From Unio delphinus (lineage: Eukaryota > Mollusca > Bivalvia > Unionida > Unionidae): a stretch of 64,000 nt of DNA. The stretch lies in NCBI GenBank assembly GCA_029339505.1, contig JAQISU010000026.1:2509501-2573500 (forward strand). The letters run 5' to 3'. Positions 19,467 through 30,222 of this stretch are shown here, one piece after another (positions within the stretch are counted from its first letter, which is position 1; the number at the start of each line of letters is the position of its first letter). Made by a program: the position numbers and the translations under genes. The notes beneath the pieces were generated by a model that searched no databases, was not told the DNA's origin, and saw only the letters and a program-made list of their open reading frames with translations.

Positions 19467-19992
19467 TCAGAAAAAATGATTATATCAGATATGGTAATAT
19501 ACTACGGCGATTTGATCCGAGTTTTCAAGGTGTATTTATTAAAAATAAATTTTAGAATAGTCGACCAGAACTTTTCCTTGCTTGATCTCCGAGGAGAACA
19601 ATTACAAATTATCCTGGATGTAAAATTGTAGCGGTTTTCAAATTGAAAACGTATAAGATTTTTACAATCTGTATCAACAATTGCAAAGCAATACTATAAC
19701 AACGATTAGTTGTAGTCGTGATCAAATAATGCAATATGCGCATTCCTGTCTACGCGCGGACGAGTTATTAAAAATATAGAGCGTGTAAATTTAAGATTTT
19801 CAATCGAAGATTTTTCAATGAAATTTTTTTTTACAAAAACAAAATCCAGCAAATTTAACACGTGACTGTAATTTCTGAGTAATATTTTCGAGTATAATTT
19901 TTTAATTTCTGTACTTTTCAATTATGATTTTTAATTATCGTTTTTGATTATAAATTTTTGTTACAAATTTATTTTCAGATATATAATACACG
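19467..19992. other. AT-rich gap in the Polinton
   Basis: No supported gene on the plus strand. A 71-codon minus-strand ORF (19706-19921) has Lys/Ile-rich composition typical of chance frames in AT-rich DNA. Confidence 0.4.
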
Positions 19993-20577
19993 ATGAGAGC
20001 TCCAACGTATCTTACCGCCGACGACGAAGAAGCAATAATAGCGATGAGAGGTATTCGACGTCCCGTAGATGTTTCAAAAGAATTTAAAATTGGACTAGCA
20101 CGATTATATAAATTGTGGTCGAAGAATCCTATATCTGCGACAACGAAAGGAACTCCTACAGATTACAAGGAAGCGAAGCAACGTCAATGCGAGGCTAAGC
20201 GTGAATTACAACGTGAGATCTTTGAGTTACAGAATGAGGTTGTGGTAATACAGGGAAAACGAGATCAATTTAGGATTACCACGGGAAGACTCCGCGAGGA
20301 AATATCCGCCGATAATAAAATCTTTAAAAAATTAGCGACGAATAGAGATAATTTAAGAGCAAATATTGAGAAACGAAAAAAAAGATTGAAGAGTTAGAGG
20401 AAATATATAATAAAAAAATGAAAATATATAACAAACCAAACTAACGGAAAAACTAAACACGCTAAGAGAAAAATTACAAAATGAGAAGCTCGGACAGGCA
20501 CTTACAAATGATTTGAATAAATTTGAGAGAGAATTGTTTCCTAATTTTCCGATTAGGAAATCCCAACCAAGATTTTA
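19993..20577 (+). pseudogene. Helix-turn-helix plus long coiled-coil protein
   Basis: Residues 10-40 (ADDEEAIIAMRGI, then DVSKEFKIGLARLYKLW) look like a helix-turn-helix of the resolvase/sigma-4 type. The rest is Glu/Lys/Arg/Gln-rich coiled coil. The first frame is open for 134 codons to 20397; two shifts later the coil continues (KLNTLREKLQNEKLGQ) to a stop at 20577. A DNA-binding regulator or terminal-protein-like role is possible but unproven. Confidence 0.45.
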
Positions 20578-20584
20578 AGGGGTT

Positions 20585-20803
20585 TCACTCATGAGTGATA
20601 TTTTTACGATGAAATCCTAAGTATTTGTCATCGTACTCTATTGCAGCTGATTCTATTAATTGCTCCTCATTAAAAATATCCCCGATGGATTTCAAAAGTT
20701 TCTTTATCATCGCTGATACAGCGATAAATTCCTCTAGCACGCTAGCGTTTTCCCTGGGGATTTTAACGATGATGTGATTGCGCTCCCGAGAAAGAATCTT
20801 CAT
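20585..20803 (-). CDS. 72-residue Polinton protein, unknown
   Basis: Intact small ORF, last of a leftward run of small genes (22327 to 20585). The product is helical and charged (ENASVLEEFIAVSAMIKKLL; EYDDKYLGFHRKN). It converges with the helix-turn-helix gene eight bases away. No family is recognised. Confidence 0.4.
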   Translation of the reverse strand: MKILSRERNHIIVKIPRENASVLEEFIAVSAMIKKLLKSIGDIFNEEQLIESAAIEYDDKYLGFHRKNITHE

Positions 20804-20835
20804 TATACGGTACTCTGACCGATACGTAGGGAAAC

Positions 20836-20964
20836 TTAGTCGTCGCGCAGAGACTTTTTTTGATATTCGTTATTTAGGTACTCGCTGGTAAATATTTTAC
20901 TATCGTGAAGATGTGGTATGCTGTCGAGTTCGGTTTTTAACGTAGATATATTTTCGTCGTTCAT
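20836..20964 (-). CDS. 42-residue Polinton ORF, unknown
   Basis: The minus-strand ATG at 20964 begins MNDENISTLKTELDSIPHLH and the stop is at 20836-20838, 32 bases before the next gene's ATG. It has ordered spacing with its neighbours but no recognisable motif, so it is weakly supported. Confidence 0.3.
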   Translation of the reverse strand: MNDENISTLKTELDSIPHLHDSKIFTSEYLNNEYQKKSLRDD

Positions 20965-20965
20965 G

Positions 20966-20970
20966 ATATG

Positions 20971-21017
<47 letters not shown>
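20966..21017. repeat. (AT)n microsatellite
   Basis: About 23 AT units in the gap between two leftward small genes. Confidence 0.95.
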
Positions 21018-21019
<2 letters not shown>

Positions 21020-21042
21020 AAAATTATTTATCTTTAAATATT

Positions 21043-21450
21043 TTATCTATGATTTTTTTCAAGAATAAATAATTTCAAAGCGTCTAAAATATCGGTGATA
21101 TTTTGAATAACAATAAATGATATAAAAACTTTCTTGACTGGTTCCATCAATTTTTTAGCATCGGCGATATAATCATATATCAGCGATAATGATTTATCAT
21201 CAATGAATCTTAAATTTATTTCAAAGATGCGTTTTTCAAGTATCACTAACATAGATTTAATTTCACTAGCATCTGTATGTATAGTCTCTATAATTGACGG
21301 GTCATTTAAATTTACGTGAAGATTTATAATCGGAAATATATTACCTTTAATCACTCTTCGTATTTCTCTTAATTCTTATATGATGTCTTCGTAATCGTTA
21401 ATAATCAATCCGTGATATCTTAATTCACTTCTAATATATATAACTTTCAT
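21043..21450 (-). pseudogene. Small Polinton ORF with one in-frame stop
   Basis: The frame starts MKVIYIRSELRYHG at 21450, meets a TAA 24 codons on, then continues open (INLHVNLNDPSIIETIHTDA onward) to 21043. Ile/Leu/Lys-rich, helical. It overlaps the end of the upstream 91-codon gene by 20 bases. Unknown function. Confidence 0.35.
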
Positions 21451-21704
21451 AAATTAATTTCAATTGTTGTATGTAAAATTGTTGACGATATTCATCATAA
21501 AAGTTTTGCTTGCGTTTAGTAAAAGATTCCCAGGTTGATACCGCGTGGGGTTCACCATCATGTAAATCTCTGAGAAATACATCATCGTACCAGTCATAGA
21601 AGTCTTCATTGTATAAAAATTCGTCTAATTCTTGTCGTGTAGGAGTTTCATTTTTGAAATAATAAACGAATTTTTTTTCGGCGATCGGCGATGAAATTTG
21701 TGTC

Positions 21705-21706
<2 letters not shown>
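21431..21706 (-). CDS. 91-residue acidic, aromatic Polinton protein
   Basis: The frame is intact, rich in Tyr, Phe, Asp and Glu (ELDEFLYNEDFYDWYDDVF). The ATG lies against the second AT microsatellite. I do not recognise it. It has the density of acidic and aromatic residues seen in small viral DNA-mimic or inhibitor proteins, but that is only a resemblance. Confidence 0.4.

Positions 21707-21783
<77 letters not shown>
21704..21783. repeat. (AT)n microsatellite
   Basis: About 38 AT units between the HNH gene and the 91-codon gene. Confidence 0.95.
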
Positions 21784-21789
<6 letters not shown>

Positions 21790-21826
21790 TATTTATCTAA
21801 ATTGACGATTTTGATATTTAAAAAAG

Positions 21827-22327
21827 CTACGAATATGTAAATGAGACTCTACGGTCGACTTTTTTCGAATATGTTGTTAGTATTATATCATCGGCAGCTT
21901 GTCTCACAGATATGTAACGAATACCAAAATATTTAGCTGCAGATGATATCGACGAAAACGGAATAATATTACTATCGTGAAACGCTGTTACAGGTCTCGG
22001 TTTATTGTTTTTATTCTTTTGTGGAATTACATTACGACAATTTTCCCGCTGAGTAGTTATTCTCAAATTTGTTACGTGATTATCGAGTTTATCTCGGTTT
22101 ATGTGGTCGATTACGAAACCGCTACCGATTTCTCCTATGTAACACTCAGCGATAAATCGATGCGAGTAATATCCTTTTATTTGTTTATTTGCTACGACGG
22201 TAATCGTTATATATCCTCTATTACCAATTCGACCAAGGGGAATTTTTCGTTTGCAATGTCGAACTATTCGATCTCGTGATTCTTCATAATTGGTGTAGAT
22301 TGGATGAGATACGTATTCGCTAGTCAT
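21827..22327 (-). CDS. HNH homing-type endonuclease
   Basis: The 166-residue protein is intact. An HNH_3-type core reads HRFIAECYIGEIGSGFVIDH, followed by IN..KLDNHVTNLRI, with His, Asn and His in the expected order. It is preceded by an RIGNRGYITITV strand pair and followed by a NUMOD/IENR-like DNA-binding helix (FSSISSAAKYFGI..VRQAADD). Phage and giant-virus homing endonucleases of this layout cut a specific DNA site and copy themselves. It stands alone between small Polinton genes, not inside an obvious intron. An intact frame amid decayed neighbours is notable. Confidence 0.75.
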   Translation of the reverse strand: MTSEYVSHPIYTNYEESRDRIVRHCKRKIPLGRIGNRGYITITVVANKQIKGYYSHRFIAECYIGEIGSGFVIDHINRDKLDNHVTNLRITTQRENCRNVIPQKNKNNKPRPVTAFHDSNIIPFSSISSAAKYFGIRYISVRQAADDIILTTYSKKVDRRVSFTYS

Positions 22328-22354
22328 TATTTTTATAGGAATTTCCTTATCTAA

Positions 22355-22640
22355 TTAAACGGTTTGTTTAAGATATTCCTGCGGAGATTTTATTGATAAG
22401 AAACCTGGTTTATCCGGGTGACGATCATAATACCATTTCAGAGCGGTATTAGACCACACCGAATACACAATTGAGTTTTTGTTCCTCGTACGCCAACACC
22501 ACAGCCAATGCAAGGTTGCGGACCTGAGCTTCCTCGTCGAATATTATGTATGTGATCACTACAATACTCTTTTTCTGCAAGATTTACCACTTCTGGTAGT
22601 CTCACCGATAAATAACCAATTACAGGTATACATATGTATA
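22355..22640 (-). pseudogene. Zinc-ribbon fragment
   Basis: A minus-strand frame reads VRLPEVVNLAEKEYCSDHIH, then a C-x2-C...C-x2-C ribbon (PCIGCGVGV..TQLCIRCG). One shift later it continues to SPQEYLKQTV and a stop at 22355. No start is clear. It may be a small zinc-ribbon gene or a lost part of a neighbour. Confidence 0.4.
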
Positions 22641-22692
22641 TAATATAATAAATAAATATTTTTTATTTAAATATACTTTATCTTAATATACT

Positions 22693-22953
22693 ATGGAGAA
22701 AAAATACACATACCCGGAATTTGAAATAAATACTCGAAACAGAGTAAGATTTGACCTCGACGACAACAAAATAATCTCTACAAGATTATCAGCTATCCAA
22801 AATAGTATTAGAGAAGCTAAGAAGGAGTTTTACAAGGATGGGTGTAGGTTTACGTATTCGACCTTTCAAGCACCTGGTCTTGAATATCAGATGACGATAG
22901 ATCGTGCGAGAGATATTCTGTCTCGGATGGATTTTGATTACAACGCTAGATAA
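22693..22953 (+). CDS. 86-residue ORF before the polymerase
   Basis: Intact frame, charged and helical (TRLSAIQNSIREAKKEFYKD). It ends 30 bases before the first polymerase fragment in the same direction. It may be a separate small gene or a cut-off N-terminus. No family is recognised. Confidence 0.4.
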   Translation: MEKKYTYPEFEINTRNRVRFDLDDNKIISTRLSAIQNSIREAKKEFYKDGCRFTYSTFQAPGLEYQMTIDRARDILSRMDFDYNAR

Positions 22954-22982
22954 ACAATTCAAGTTAAATTTTGTAAAATTTA

Positions 22983-25734
22983 TCAAACACAAGATTGGAA
23001 AAAAAATGTATAAAAGTTGGAAATTTTTTGATCATCGTGAATGAGTATTAACCTCAAACCGAAAATTTGTAATCGTTGACACGAATAATAAACCCGGATT
23101 ATTAGTTGGTATCGATGGGCAGTATTATAATAAATCGTATCCAGAAACATCACTCGTGTACGGATTTTATAAAATAAACACCCCAGATATTAACAAATTA
23201 TCGAAGATGAAAACTTCAGTTCGGTTAAACTGCGTTGAAGAGCGAATCACAGAACATTTTACAAACGTTAAACGAGGCAACGGGTTGACAGATTTACGAA
23301 AACAAAGTATTACCGCGTGGGGTAAATCTGTTAGAGAGAATGCAGCGTCGATAAATAATATCGCGGTGCTAGAAAAAAATTAAAATTTTCGATTATCGTA
23401 AAAACAATCACCGGAGAGGTTTTACACGATTCCGGACATTATAAAACACGAGGAAAACCTATCGAGATTTTTGATCATAATTCTCACGCGTGTAGTAATT
23501 CCGTACGAGTATTTCAGAGTTCTCGACGAGTAAAATATTACCGCGGTAATATATTTGACTTCAGCGATGAGTTAAATAATGTAGATCCAATCTCTGTTTA
23601 GTTGTTTAGTAGCAGCGACGATGATCAATTTGATCAATTTGTTAACACCAACGGAGATTTATATCGAACTGAACAGCTTCAAACAGAGATGAATAATCGC
23701 CCGTTGAAGTATATCGATGGACATTCAGAGATTGAAAATCAAAGATTTTCAGCGGATGAAATTACCAAAAAATTGTTTTACGGTGCCATCAGTTGCAGCT
23801 CAATTTGCCCGAGAAAAGAATTCGTGGAAACCAACTCATTTTTTATTTCATAGAAGATATTCAAGATTGTTGCGTAGAATTTGATCACGGTGGTCTGTGG
23901 AATACAAAATATAATCTCGAAGATATGATGTCTGTTGACATGACAGCGTGTGAATGGGAGAATGTCATGAATACTTTGAACGATTCGGTCGTCCCACGCA
24001 TGAGATGACTGGAGTGGCAATTAACGGAGAATTACCCAATATTGATTTGTGCGGATTTGCCAGAATAACATCGTTTAAACTCGCTAAGGGAGCTCACCCC
24101 ATAAATTATTTGTGGTTCGGAAGACATATTTCAGAGAAGAAATGGGCGCCGATAGTACTATTAAGATATATACTCGACGAGGGGCCACTACTCTCATTGA
24201 CTTTGTCTACGGCGATAATATCATACCGGAAACAGACCAAAGTTTGGTTACCGACGGCCGACAAAATTGTGATGAGCGTCAAGCGAAGGATTTAGGAAGA
24301 AAGATAATCGGAAAATTTACTCAGGGCGGAAAAAATTAATCATAAAATAAAAACCACCAGATTATTATTCAACGACACTGAAATAGATTTCATCATCTCA
24401 GACACAATAACAAATGACACATACACAAAGAGAATTCCCGCGTGGTTATCTAACGGGAAACGATTAGGTACAATCGTTGAATATCTCGATGGTAAATCTC
24501 AGCAGCATACTCATCTGAGAGCTTCTATGCTCGGTTATGTCTCGATAAATTTATTATCGATGATAAACAGATTTTCTAACATCGCGGTAAGAGTTGCAAC
24601 TGATTCATTTTATTTTCACAGGGAACATTTTGAATACGTTGAAGAATTTCTTACAAATAACGGCGAATGGGGAAGATTGCGAGTAAAACAAGAGCGATTA
24701 CACGAGTATAATGAATCCGCCGATACCCCCGTTGAAGATAATTACATCGAAAATATCAACGAAGATATATCAGAATATCCGTCGATATATGATCCAATTA
24801 CACTCCACAAAATAGTTTACTTGAGCGGTCCCGAAGGTTGCGGAAAGACAACTCGAGTAATCAATTTATTCGGGAAAACCACTGATATGATAGTGTTAAC
24901 TGCGACTCATCGTCTTGCCCGTGAGATGAAATCTCGAGATGTTAACGCGTGTACTTATCGCCTTTCTTTCGATGGAACGGGGACGATTGGACTGAAGATC
25001 GCATGGGAACAAAACTTATTCCTCGGGGGTAATGTGGGATGAAATCTGTACAATGTCGCTAGGTGATCTAAAAAAAATTCTCGGTTGGTTATTAACGAAA
25101 AACACCGCGGTGATCACGATCAACCACCACCGATTGACGGAGAATCACCCCATCGATGGTTAATGAATTGCGTTGATTACTACGAGGAAATGAGTGAAGA
25201 TCGTCGTTCCCTCGATGAAGAGTTAACCGCGCTGAAGTCCGCGATAAGACTACAACCAGATGGCACACAATACTTAAATATGAGTGAAATGAGTCCTCTT
25301 AACGATTTCTGGAACATGTGGTCACCGACAGATCTAGTTGTTGTTTGCAGAAAAAAATACGAGATAATCTTCAAGAGGAATTATTTAAAATTCACAAGGA
25401 AAAATTTCCATTAGAACCAGTGCCGTTATGTTACCTCCCATCGGATACACGACGACAAAACATTCTCGTTGATATCCCATGAAGTTGTCAACAAGTTGGA
25501 GTAGTGTTAAACAATATTATACACGTTGATATATCCGCGGTTGAAAACGCGTTACGCGCTAATAATTCTCCGTGGGTGTTAGGATACGCGATGACAATAC
25601 ACTCAACTCAAAGATTAACGATCGAAGATACAGTTATGTGGATAGTTGATAACTTCATATCGTGGCCAAACTTAGTTTACCTAGCTGTGTCACGAGTACG
25701 GAGAATAAATCAACTTCGAACAATTGTTATTTGA
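22983..25734 (+). pseudogene. polB: Family B DNA polymerase joined to superfamily 1 helicase
   Basis: Pieces in all three frames, read in order, form one protein. The first part has an exonuclease-side region (ERITEHFTNVKRGN; IEIFDHNSHACS; DQFDQFVNTNGDLYRTE) and a degraded motif A (SVDMTAC). Then come an FGRHISEKKWAP region and motif C as VATDSFYF. The C-terminal part is a helicase: Walker A in LSGPEGCGKTTR, a DQPPPIDGE stretch, and motifs V/VI (GYAMTIHSTQ; LVYLAVSRV). A helicase fused behind the polymerase is not the standard Polinton layout and differs from the polymerase at 846-4916. At least eight shifts or stops make it dead. It converges on the integrase. Confidence 0.65.
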
Positions 25735-26667
25735 GATTGTGTGGTGGTAACTGAGTATCATCCGGGATTATTTGTAACTGCTCACGTGTAAAACTCCGTT
25801 GTGGTGCAGTAGGATCTAGTTTAATGATGGGCGGTCCTTAGATGATACCGTAGAATATATTTTATGTGTGGTGATACTCCATATCGGATCAGTTGATCTT
25901 CTAGTGCCACCTACAAATTAACCAGGTTTGTATAAGTATCTTACTAAGACGTTACCAGGTAAAATTTCAGATGGTAAATACGATAGTCGTTTTTTATTTA
26001 TATATTTTATTGTTATCGCGATGACAGGTTTCATGTTTATCATTCTAGTTGTATCATTGTTTATTGATGAGATTACTTCAGGTAGTCGTTTCACCCATTC
26101 ACGAGATCGTCCAGTACCGATAAATATCTTCGCGTATTGATAATGAAATAGTTTATCAGCTAGAGTTCTGTTAAACCGCTCAACAATTATCTGATCACGA
26201 TGAATTGCGGTGTGACTTCGTCGAATTATAGTATTATGTTGTTTCATCATAGACGATACTTCACCTTGAAACTCCTTACCGGGATCAACCTGAAGAAGAT
26301 TTGTTTATCGACGATAAATCTTTTTGAACGCGGACGCGACCTCAGATGATGATTTTGTTGATAGTGGCTCAGCTTCCTTGAATCTACTAGCGATATCAAC
26401 TACCGTCAACGCGTATTTATAAACACGTTTCTTAATTGTGTCATACGGTAGATATAATATATCTGCCTGATGAACTTCATTTGGGACATTAACATCGAAA
26501 CGCGAATATTTAAATTTTTTCGGACGAGGTAAATAAATTTGCCATATAGCTTGTTTGGCCAACCAATCAGCAGCTGTTTTGTGAGGTTCTTTAGCAGCGC
26601 TGGCGAGTTTATCGATGGCTGATATACCCATGAAGTATCCCGTTGGAGAATAATAAATTGCTTCCAT
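25727..26667 (-). pseudogene. int: Retroviral-type (DDE) integrase of the Polinton
   Basis: The first part has a DKLASAAKEPHKTAADWLAK zinc-binding-like N-terminus and the first catalytic Asp in HQADILYLP; TVVDIASRF follows. After a shift near 26300, the second Asp lies in QVDPGKEF and the Glu in VERFNRTLADKLF, the D,D-35-E arrangement. A C-terminal SH3-like part (GNVLVRYLYKPG, then TDPIWS) continues past a stop to QLPPHNLK at 25727. Polinton integrases insert the linear DNA and make 6-bp duplications. The ATG at 26667 lies two bases from the PLA2 gene stop, so the two were probably expressed together. Confidence 0.8.
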
Positions 26668-26668
26668 G

Positions 26669-27168
26669 TTATTTATTAGTACCAAACAATAATTTACCTT
26701 TCATCGCGGTTTTTATCAACCATGACGCTAATTTTTCTTTTAATATTTTATCCGGGATGGAGTTCAATGCGTGTATCAACCTTACATCCGCGAGATGACG
26801 TTGTTGAAGATCACCACTGCGATATGCTATGTCATGTTATCTGCATGCTTTATCGATAGCGTTTATCGGATCTTCACCCGGGTTAGGATTATGTTGGTTA
26901 TCAAGTCTAACATATAATCGTGTCCCCGGTCCACAATAACTATATCCTGGAAGGTGTTTTTCACCTGGATACTTTACCCACGGTGTTCTTGGGAGTTTCG
27001 GTAATCCAGAGGTGATATCACCACCGCGTATTTTTTTAAAAATCTAAAAAAATTTATACCGCATTGTTCACAATTGCCGGCAACCGCTTCTCTGTTATTC
27101 TTCGTAGTAACAGTTGTCGGGTTAATTGTGGGTGTACGAGTCCTACATTTCACACAATATAAATCCAT
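26669..27168 (-). pseudogene. Zinc ribbon plus phospholipase A2-like domain
   Basis: The N-terminal part (ATG at 27168) has a ribbon with CVKC and CEQC pairs, then slips in an A tract. The second frame shows the calcium-loop motif YCGPGT and the catalytic-helix motif DKACR/HDIAY, interrupted by TAA exactly between the Arg and the His. It ends GKLLFGTNK at 26669. This is the PLA2 signature found in parvovirus VP1 and some Polintons, where it helps virions cross endosomal membranes; that role is by analogy. Divergent from the ATPase with 16 bases between the ATGs. Confidence 0.7.
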
Positions 27169-27184
27169 AATATTATTAAGTTAT

Positions 27185-27841
27185 ATGGATATGAATGTAA
27201 TTGATTATCCCGCGTTGAAGAAAAAAACACCCGTGAAACATCATCCGATGCTACCCAATTCAATATGGATGATAATTATTGGACCATCGGGTAGCGGTAA
27301 AACACAATTACTAATTGAAATGATAATGAGACACATGAAATGGTACAAATTGTATTTGGTTGCTCCTAGCGCAGACGATCAACATTGTTATCAGGTGTTA
27401 AAAGATTATAACGACAAAGCAGCAGAAATTACTGGCGATGATATCATTGAATTTATAACAGATATTGACGAGGCACCATCCGTGGATGATTTAGATAACA
27501 ACATTAATAATATTGTTGTATACGATGATGTAATGTTAGATAAACGAAAGAATCCAGCTAGGATATTTTCTCGAGGACGACACAAAAACACTGGCGTGAT
27601 TTATGTCACTCAATGATACACACAGATTCCAAAAGTGATATGAGATAATTGCAATTTATCATGTGTGTTTAACGGAGTTGACAATCATACACTTAGAAAT
27701 ATTTGGCAGACTTGGTGCTCTGACATGGATTTTAATCAATTTGGAAATTTCTTTAGTGGTGCTCAGGCTACCCCAAACGGATTTGCAACGATCCGAGGAC
27801 ACGATATCGTATCGGATTAGATCGTATTTACGGTTAATTAA
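27185..27841 (+). pseudogene. Packaging ATPase (FtsK/HerA type) of the Polinton
   Basis: The ATG at 27185 is chosen over an upstream in-frame ATG (27074) that would overlap the divergent PLA2 gene. Walker A is GPSGSGKT (about residue 37), Walker B is IVVYDDVM and a sensor-like VIYVTQ follows. The frame then meets TGA, TGA and TAG without losing phase, and coding character (CNLSCVFNGVDNHTLRNIW; FSGAQATPNGFAT) continues to 27841, nine bases from the right terminal repeat. This ATPase pumps DNA into the capsid. Two of the three stops are consistent with single-base changes. Confidence 0.82.
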
Positions 27842-27849
27842 TTGCGACC

Positions 27850-27986
27850 TTGTTCCCGGATAACCGTGTTTGCTGTCAACATGAGGACTTTATAGTTTGT
27901 CAATCTGAAACAAATATTGATAACATAAAATAAGTTATTTTATCAAATGGAGGTCTCTAAATAAAGTCTGCAAAGACTCTACTACT
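27850..27986 (-). repeat. Right terminal inverted repeat of the Polinton
   Basis: 137 bp, the reverse complement of 12647-12788 with small indels, followed by GAAGA (27987-27991), which also precedes the left repeat. Confidence 0.9.
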
Positions 27987-28322
27987 GAAGATGTAAGCCA
28001 TTTTGTCTTTCTAGCAGGCTGCCCTGGGGTAGATCAGATTTCATTCATAAGAAGCCTAACTTTCGGTGAAAGCACTGTATTTCTTTATACGTAACATTCA
28101 CATTAATATGAAGGTCTCGTGTATTTTGTGCTCGACCCAGTTACTGAATTTAAGACATGTACATGTCAAACATGTTATAATTAGGACAATGTTGAATGAT
28201 TTGAACTTGCTTATGGCTGATGAATGAAATATGTGTTGCTAGGAGTGCAAGTGTTTTGGTCTGTGCGATTTGGATTTTTAACGTAACTGGAAAAATGTTT
28301 CTATCATATCTCTACCATGTCT

Positions 28323-28565
28323 GCCGGGGCCCTGAGTGGCCAAGTGGTCTAAAGCGCTGTCCATTACGGATCACTGCCATCTCACCTCTGTCTGCGTGGG
28401 TTTGAGTCTAAGATTCGGCTAATTTAGTTATGTGAGAAACTTTTCCAGTAGCTTCTCGTGTGTCGGTGGTTCTTTCCGGGGGTTTTCTGGGTTCTTCCTC
28501 CACCATTAATACCGACCGCCATGTATAGCCTATATTGTGTTGAAAAATGGCGTTAAACCATAAAA
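28323..28565 (+). mobile_element. tRNA-derived SINE, family A, near full length
   Basis: Head GAGTGGCCAAGTGGTCTAAA, B box GGGTTTGAGTCT, body with GGGTTCTTCCTCCACCATTA and ATGTATAGCCTAT, tail GGCGTTAAACCATAAAAAAC. It abuts a family B SINE. Confidence 0.85.
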
Positions 28566-28842
28566 AACAAACAAACAAAATCCATGTCTGCCGTGTGGCA
28601 GTATATAGTGATATCATGCACTTGAGGCATCGTACCGCAGACATGTGGCATCATGTTCCACCCAGTCACATTATCCTGACACCAGGTTGGCCAATCCTAG
28701 CACTAACCTACTAAACGCCAGGCGAGGCAGTTGCTAATACCATTTTTATAAGTCTCTGGTATGATTCAACTGGGGTTCAAACCCACGACCTCCCGCATCT
28801 GAGGTGGACGCTCTAACCTCTTAGCCCCTGGAGCAGTGGTGT
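28566..28842 (-). mobile_element. tRNA-derived SINE, family B
   Basis: Minus-strand copy with the conserved CACATTATCCTGACACCAGG block and tRNA-like head at its right end (GGGTTCAAACCCACGACCTC). Confidence 0.85.
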
Positions 28843-30222
28843 ATAGTAAGGAATTGACATCTTGGAGATCACAAATTATAAACAATATCTAAACAATATT
28901 GATTCCCACACAAGTGGGATATATATTCTATACATTCTGTCTAGCTCATGGAGTCAACATCCAACCATCCACCATTTTCCATTTAAATATAATGCATCAG
29001 CATCATCTGTAAAAACCTGAAAGTGCCATATTGCTCTGCATCAAATCTGGTCAAAATTGGCATGGTGGTTTTTGAGGCAAAATTTAAAGAAGCAATTGTT
29101 GGCCGACCTATGACAGACAAAGTGCCATACCAAAAGATCACATGACCTTATGGTGATGCAAGCAAAAACATGCGACAAATATCCTTTACCGGCATGCAAC
29201 TGGTTACTATCTGCATTGATGACATCTGAATACAGCCATAAAAATGCAAAAGTATCAATGGAAATTTAGCTCTGCATAAACGTTACTAGGTCAATGTGTT
29301 GGCAGGTTTAGGTCATTGGGACCAAGTTTTTACATCTTGTGATGAATTATCCCATTCTAAAAAAAAATCAACCAACTGTATCAGCTTACAGAACTGCACT
29401 GTAAGATAAACACAAACCACTGAACCATGAAATTTAGGTCCCAGTGAAATAATCTTCACTATTGGTTGTAGCACTCTTCATGTAACTGTTACATACCAAG
29501 TCATGTAACTCAATAGTGTCTGCAAAATGACATAACCTATGCTGATGCTAGATATTAAAATTGTGTATTCAGATAAAATTCATGCATTCCTTCTAGAAAG
29601 GACTTTTTGCTGGATTCTCTGCTCTACAGAACACATTTTTGCCCAGTAGCTTGGGCTTTTTCTTTAAATAAAGGTTTCAACATCAACAAAATACAAGCCA
29701 ACAGCAAATATATAACTGGACACACATTTGAATCAAGTATTTATTTCTCAAATTATTTCATTCTGAAATGTTGGTATAAAGTCTTTACTACAGTGAAAGA
29801 ACATTCAAAATCTCTGCACAAATAGCACCTGAGCAAATATAAAATTAACATTAAAGTATAAATGTTACAGAAATGACATATATATGTGATTCTGAAGATG
29901 TCAAAAATTCAACTGATACATACTATACAAACATGTTATCAAGATGGGTTAAGTCAATTAGTAGCTTACACAATGATATGTTGTAATTAACAATATTCAT
30001 AATTTCTACCCACTCCCACCCCTTTAAAGTGATATTAATACATAATTGCTCTGGATCTAACATGTATAACAATTAACAGTAGTACATATATTGGATCTTA
30101 CAGCAGACGGGTAATAAGGAAAAAGGCTTGTTCTGATATTCACAAATGTACTAGTCATCCCTCATTAAAGTGTCATTATGGAAGCCATGAAAGTGTGCTA
30201 ATTTACAAGTCGCTCACACCTG
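28843..30222. other. Anonymous non-coding DNA
   Basis: No supported gene, RNA or mobile element. Only short chance ORFs are present. Confidence 0.5.

Larger units (their letters stand above)
12647..27986. mobile_element. Full-length, decayed Polinton/Maverick element
   Basis: The 15.3-kb element is bounded by near-identical terminal inverted repeats starting AGTAGTAGAG and flanked on both sides by GAAGA (12642-12646 and 27987-27991). The expected 6-bp duplication holds for five bases. The interior encodes the diagnostic set: protein-primed polymerase, retroviral-type integrase, packaging ATPase, adenain-type protease, major and minor capsid proteins. Frameshifts at A tracts and stops affect most genes, and a SINE has jumped in, so the copy is not functional. 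Confidence 0.9.

Noticed and set aside
22440..22540. Plus-strand ORF near 22460 as part of the two-segment gene (shared string ACACCGAATACACAATTG with 7820)
   Set aside because: The shared string is short, and coding character here is on the minus strand as a zinc ribbon; chance or a small duplicated piece.
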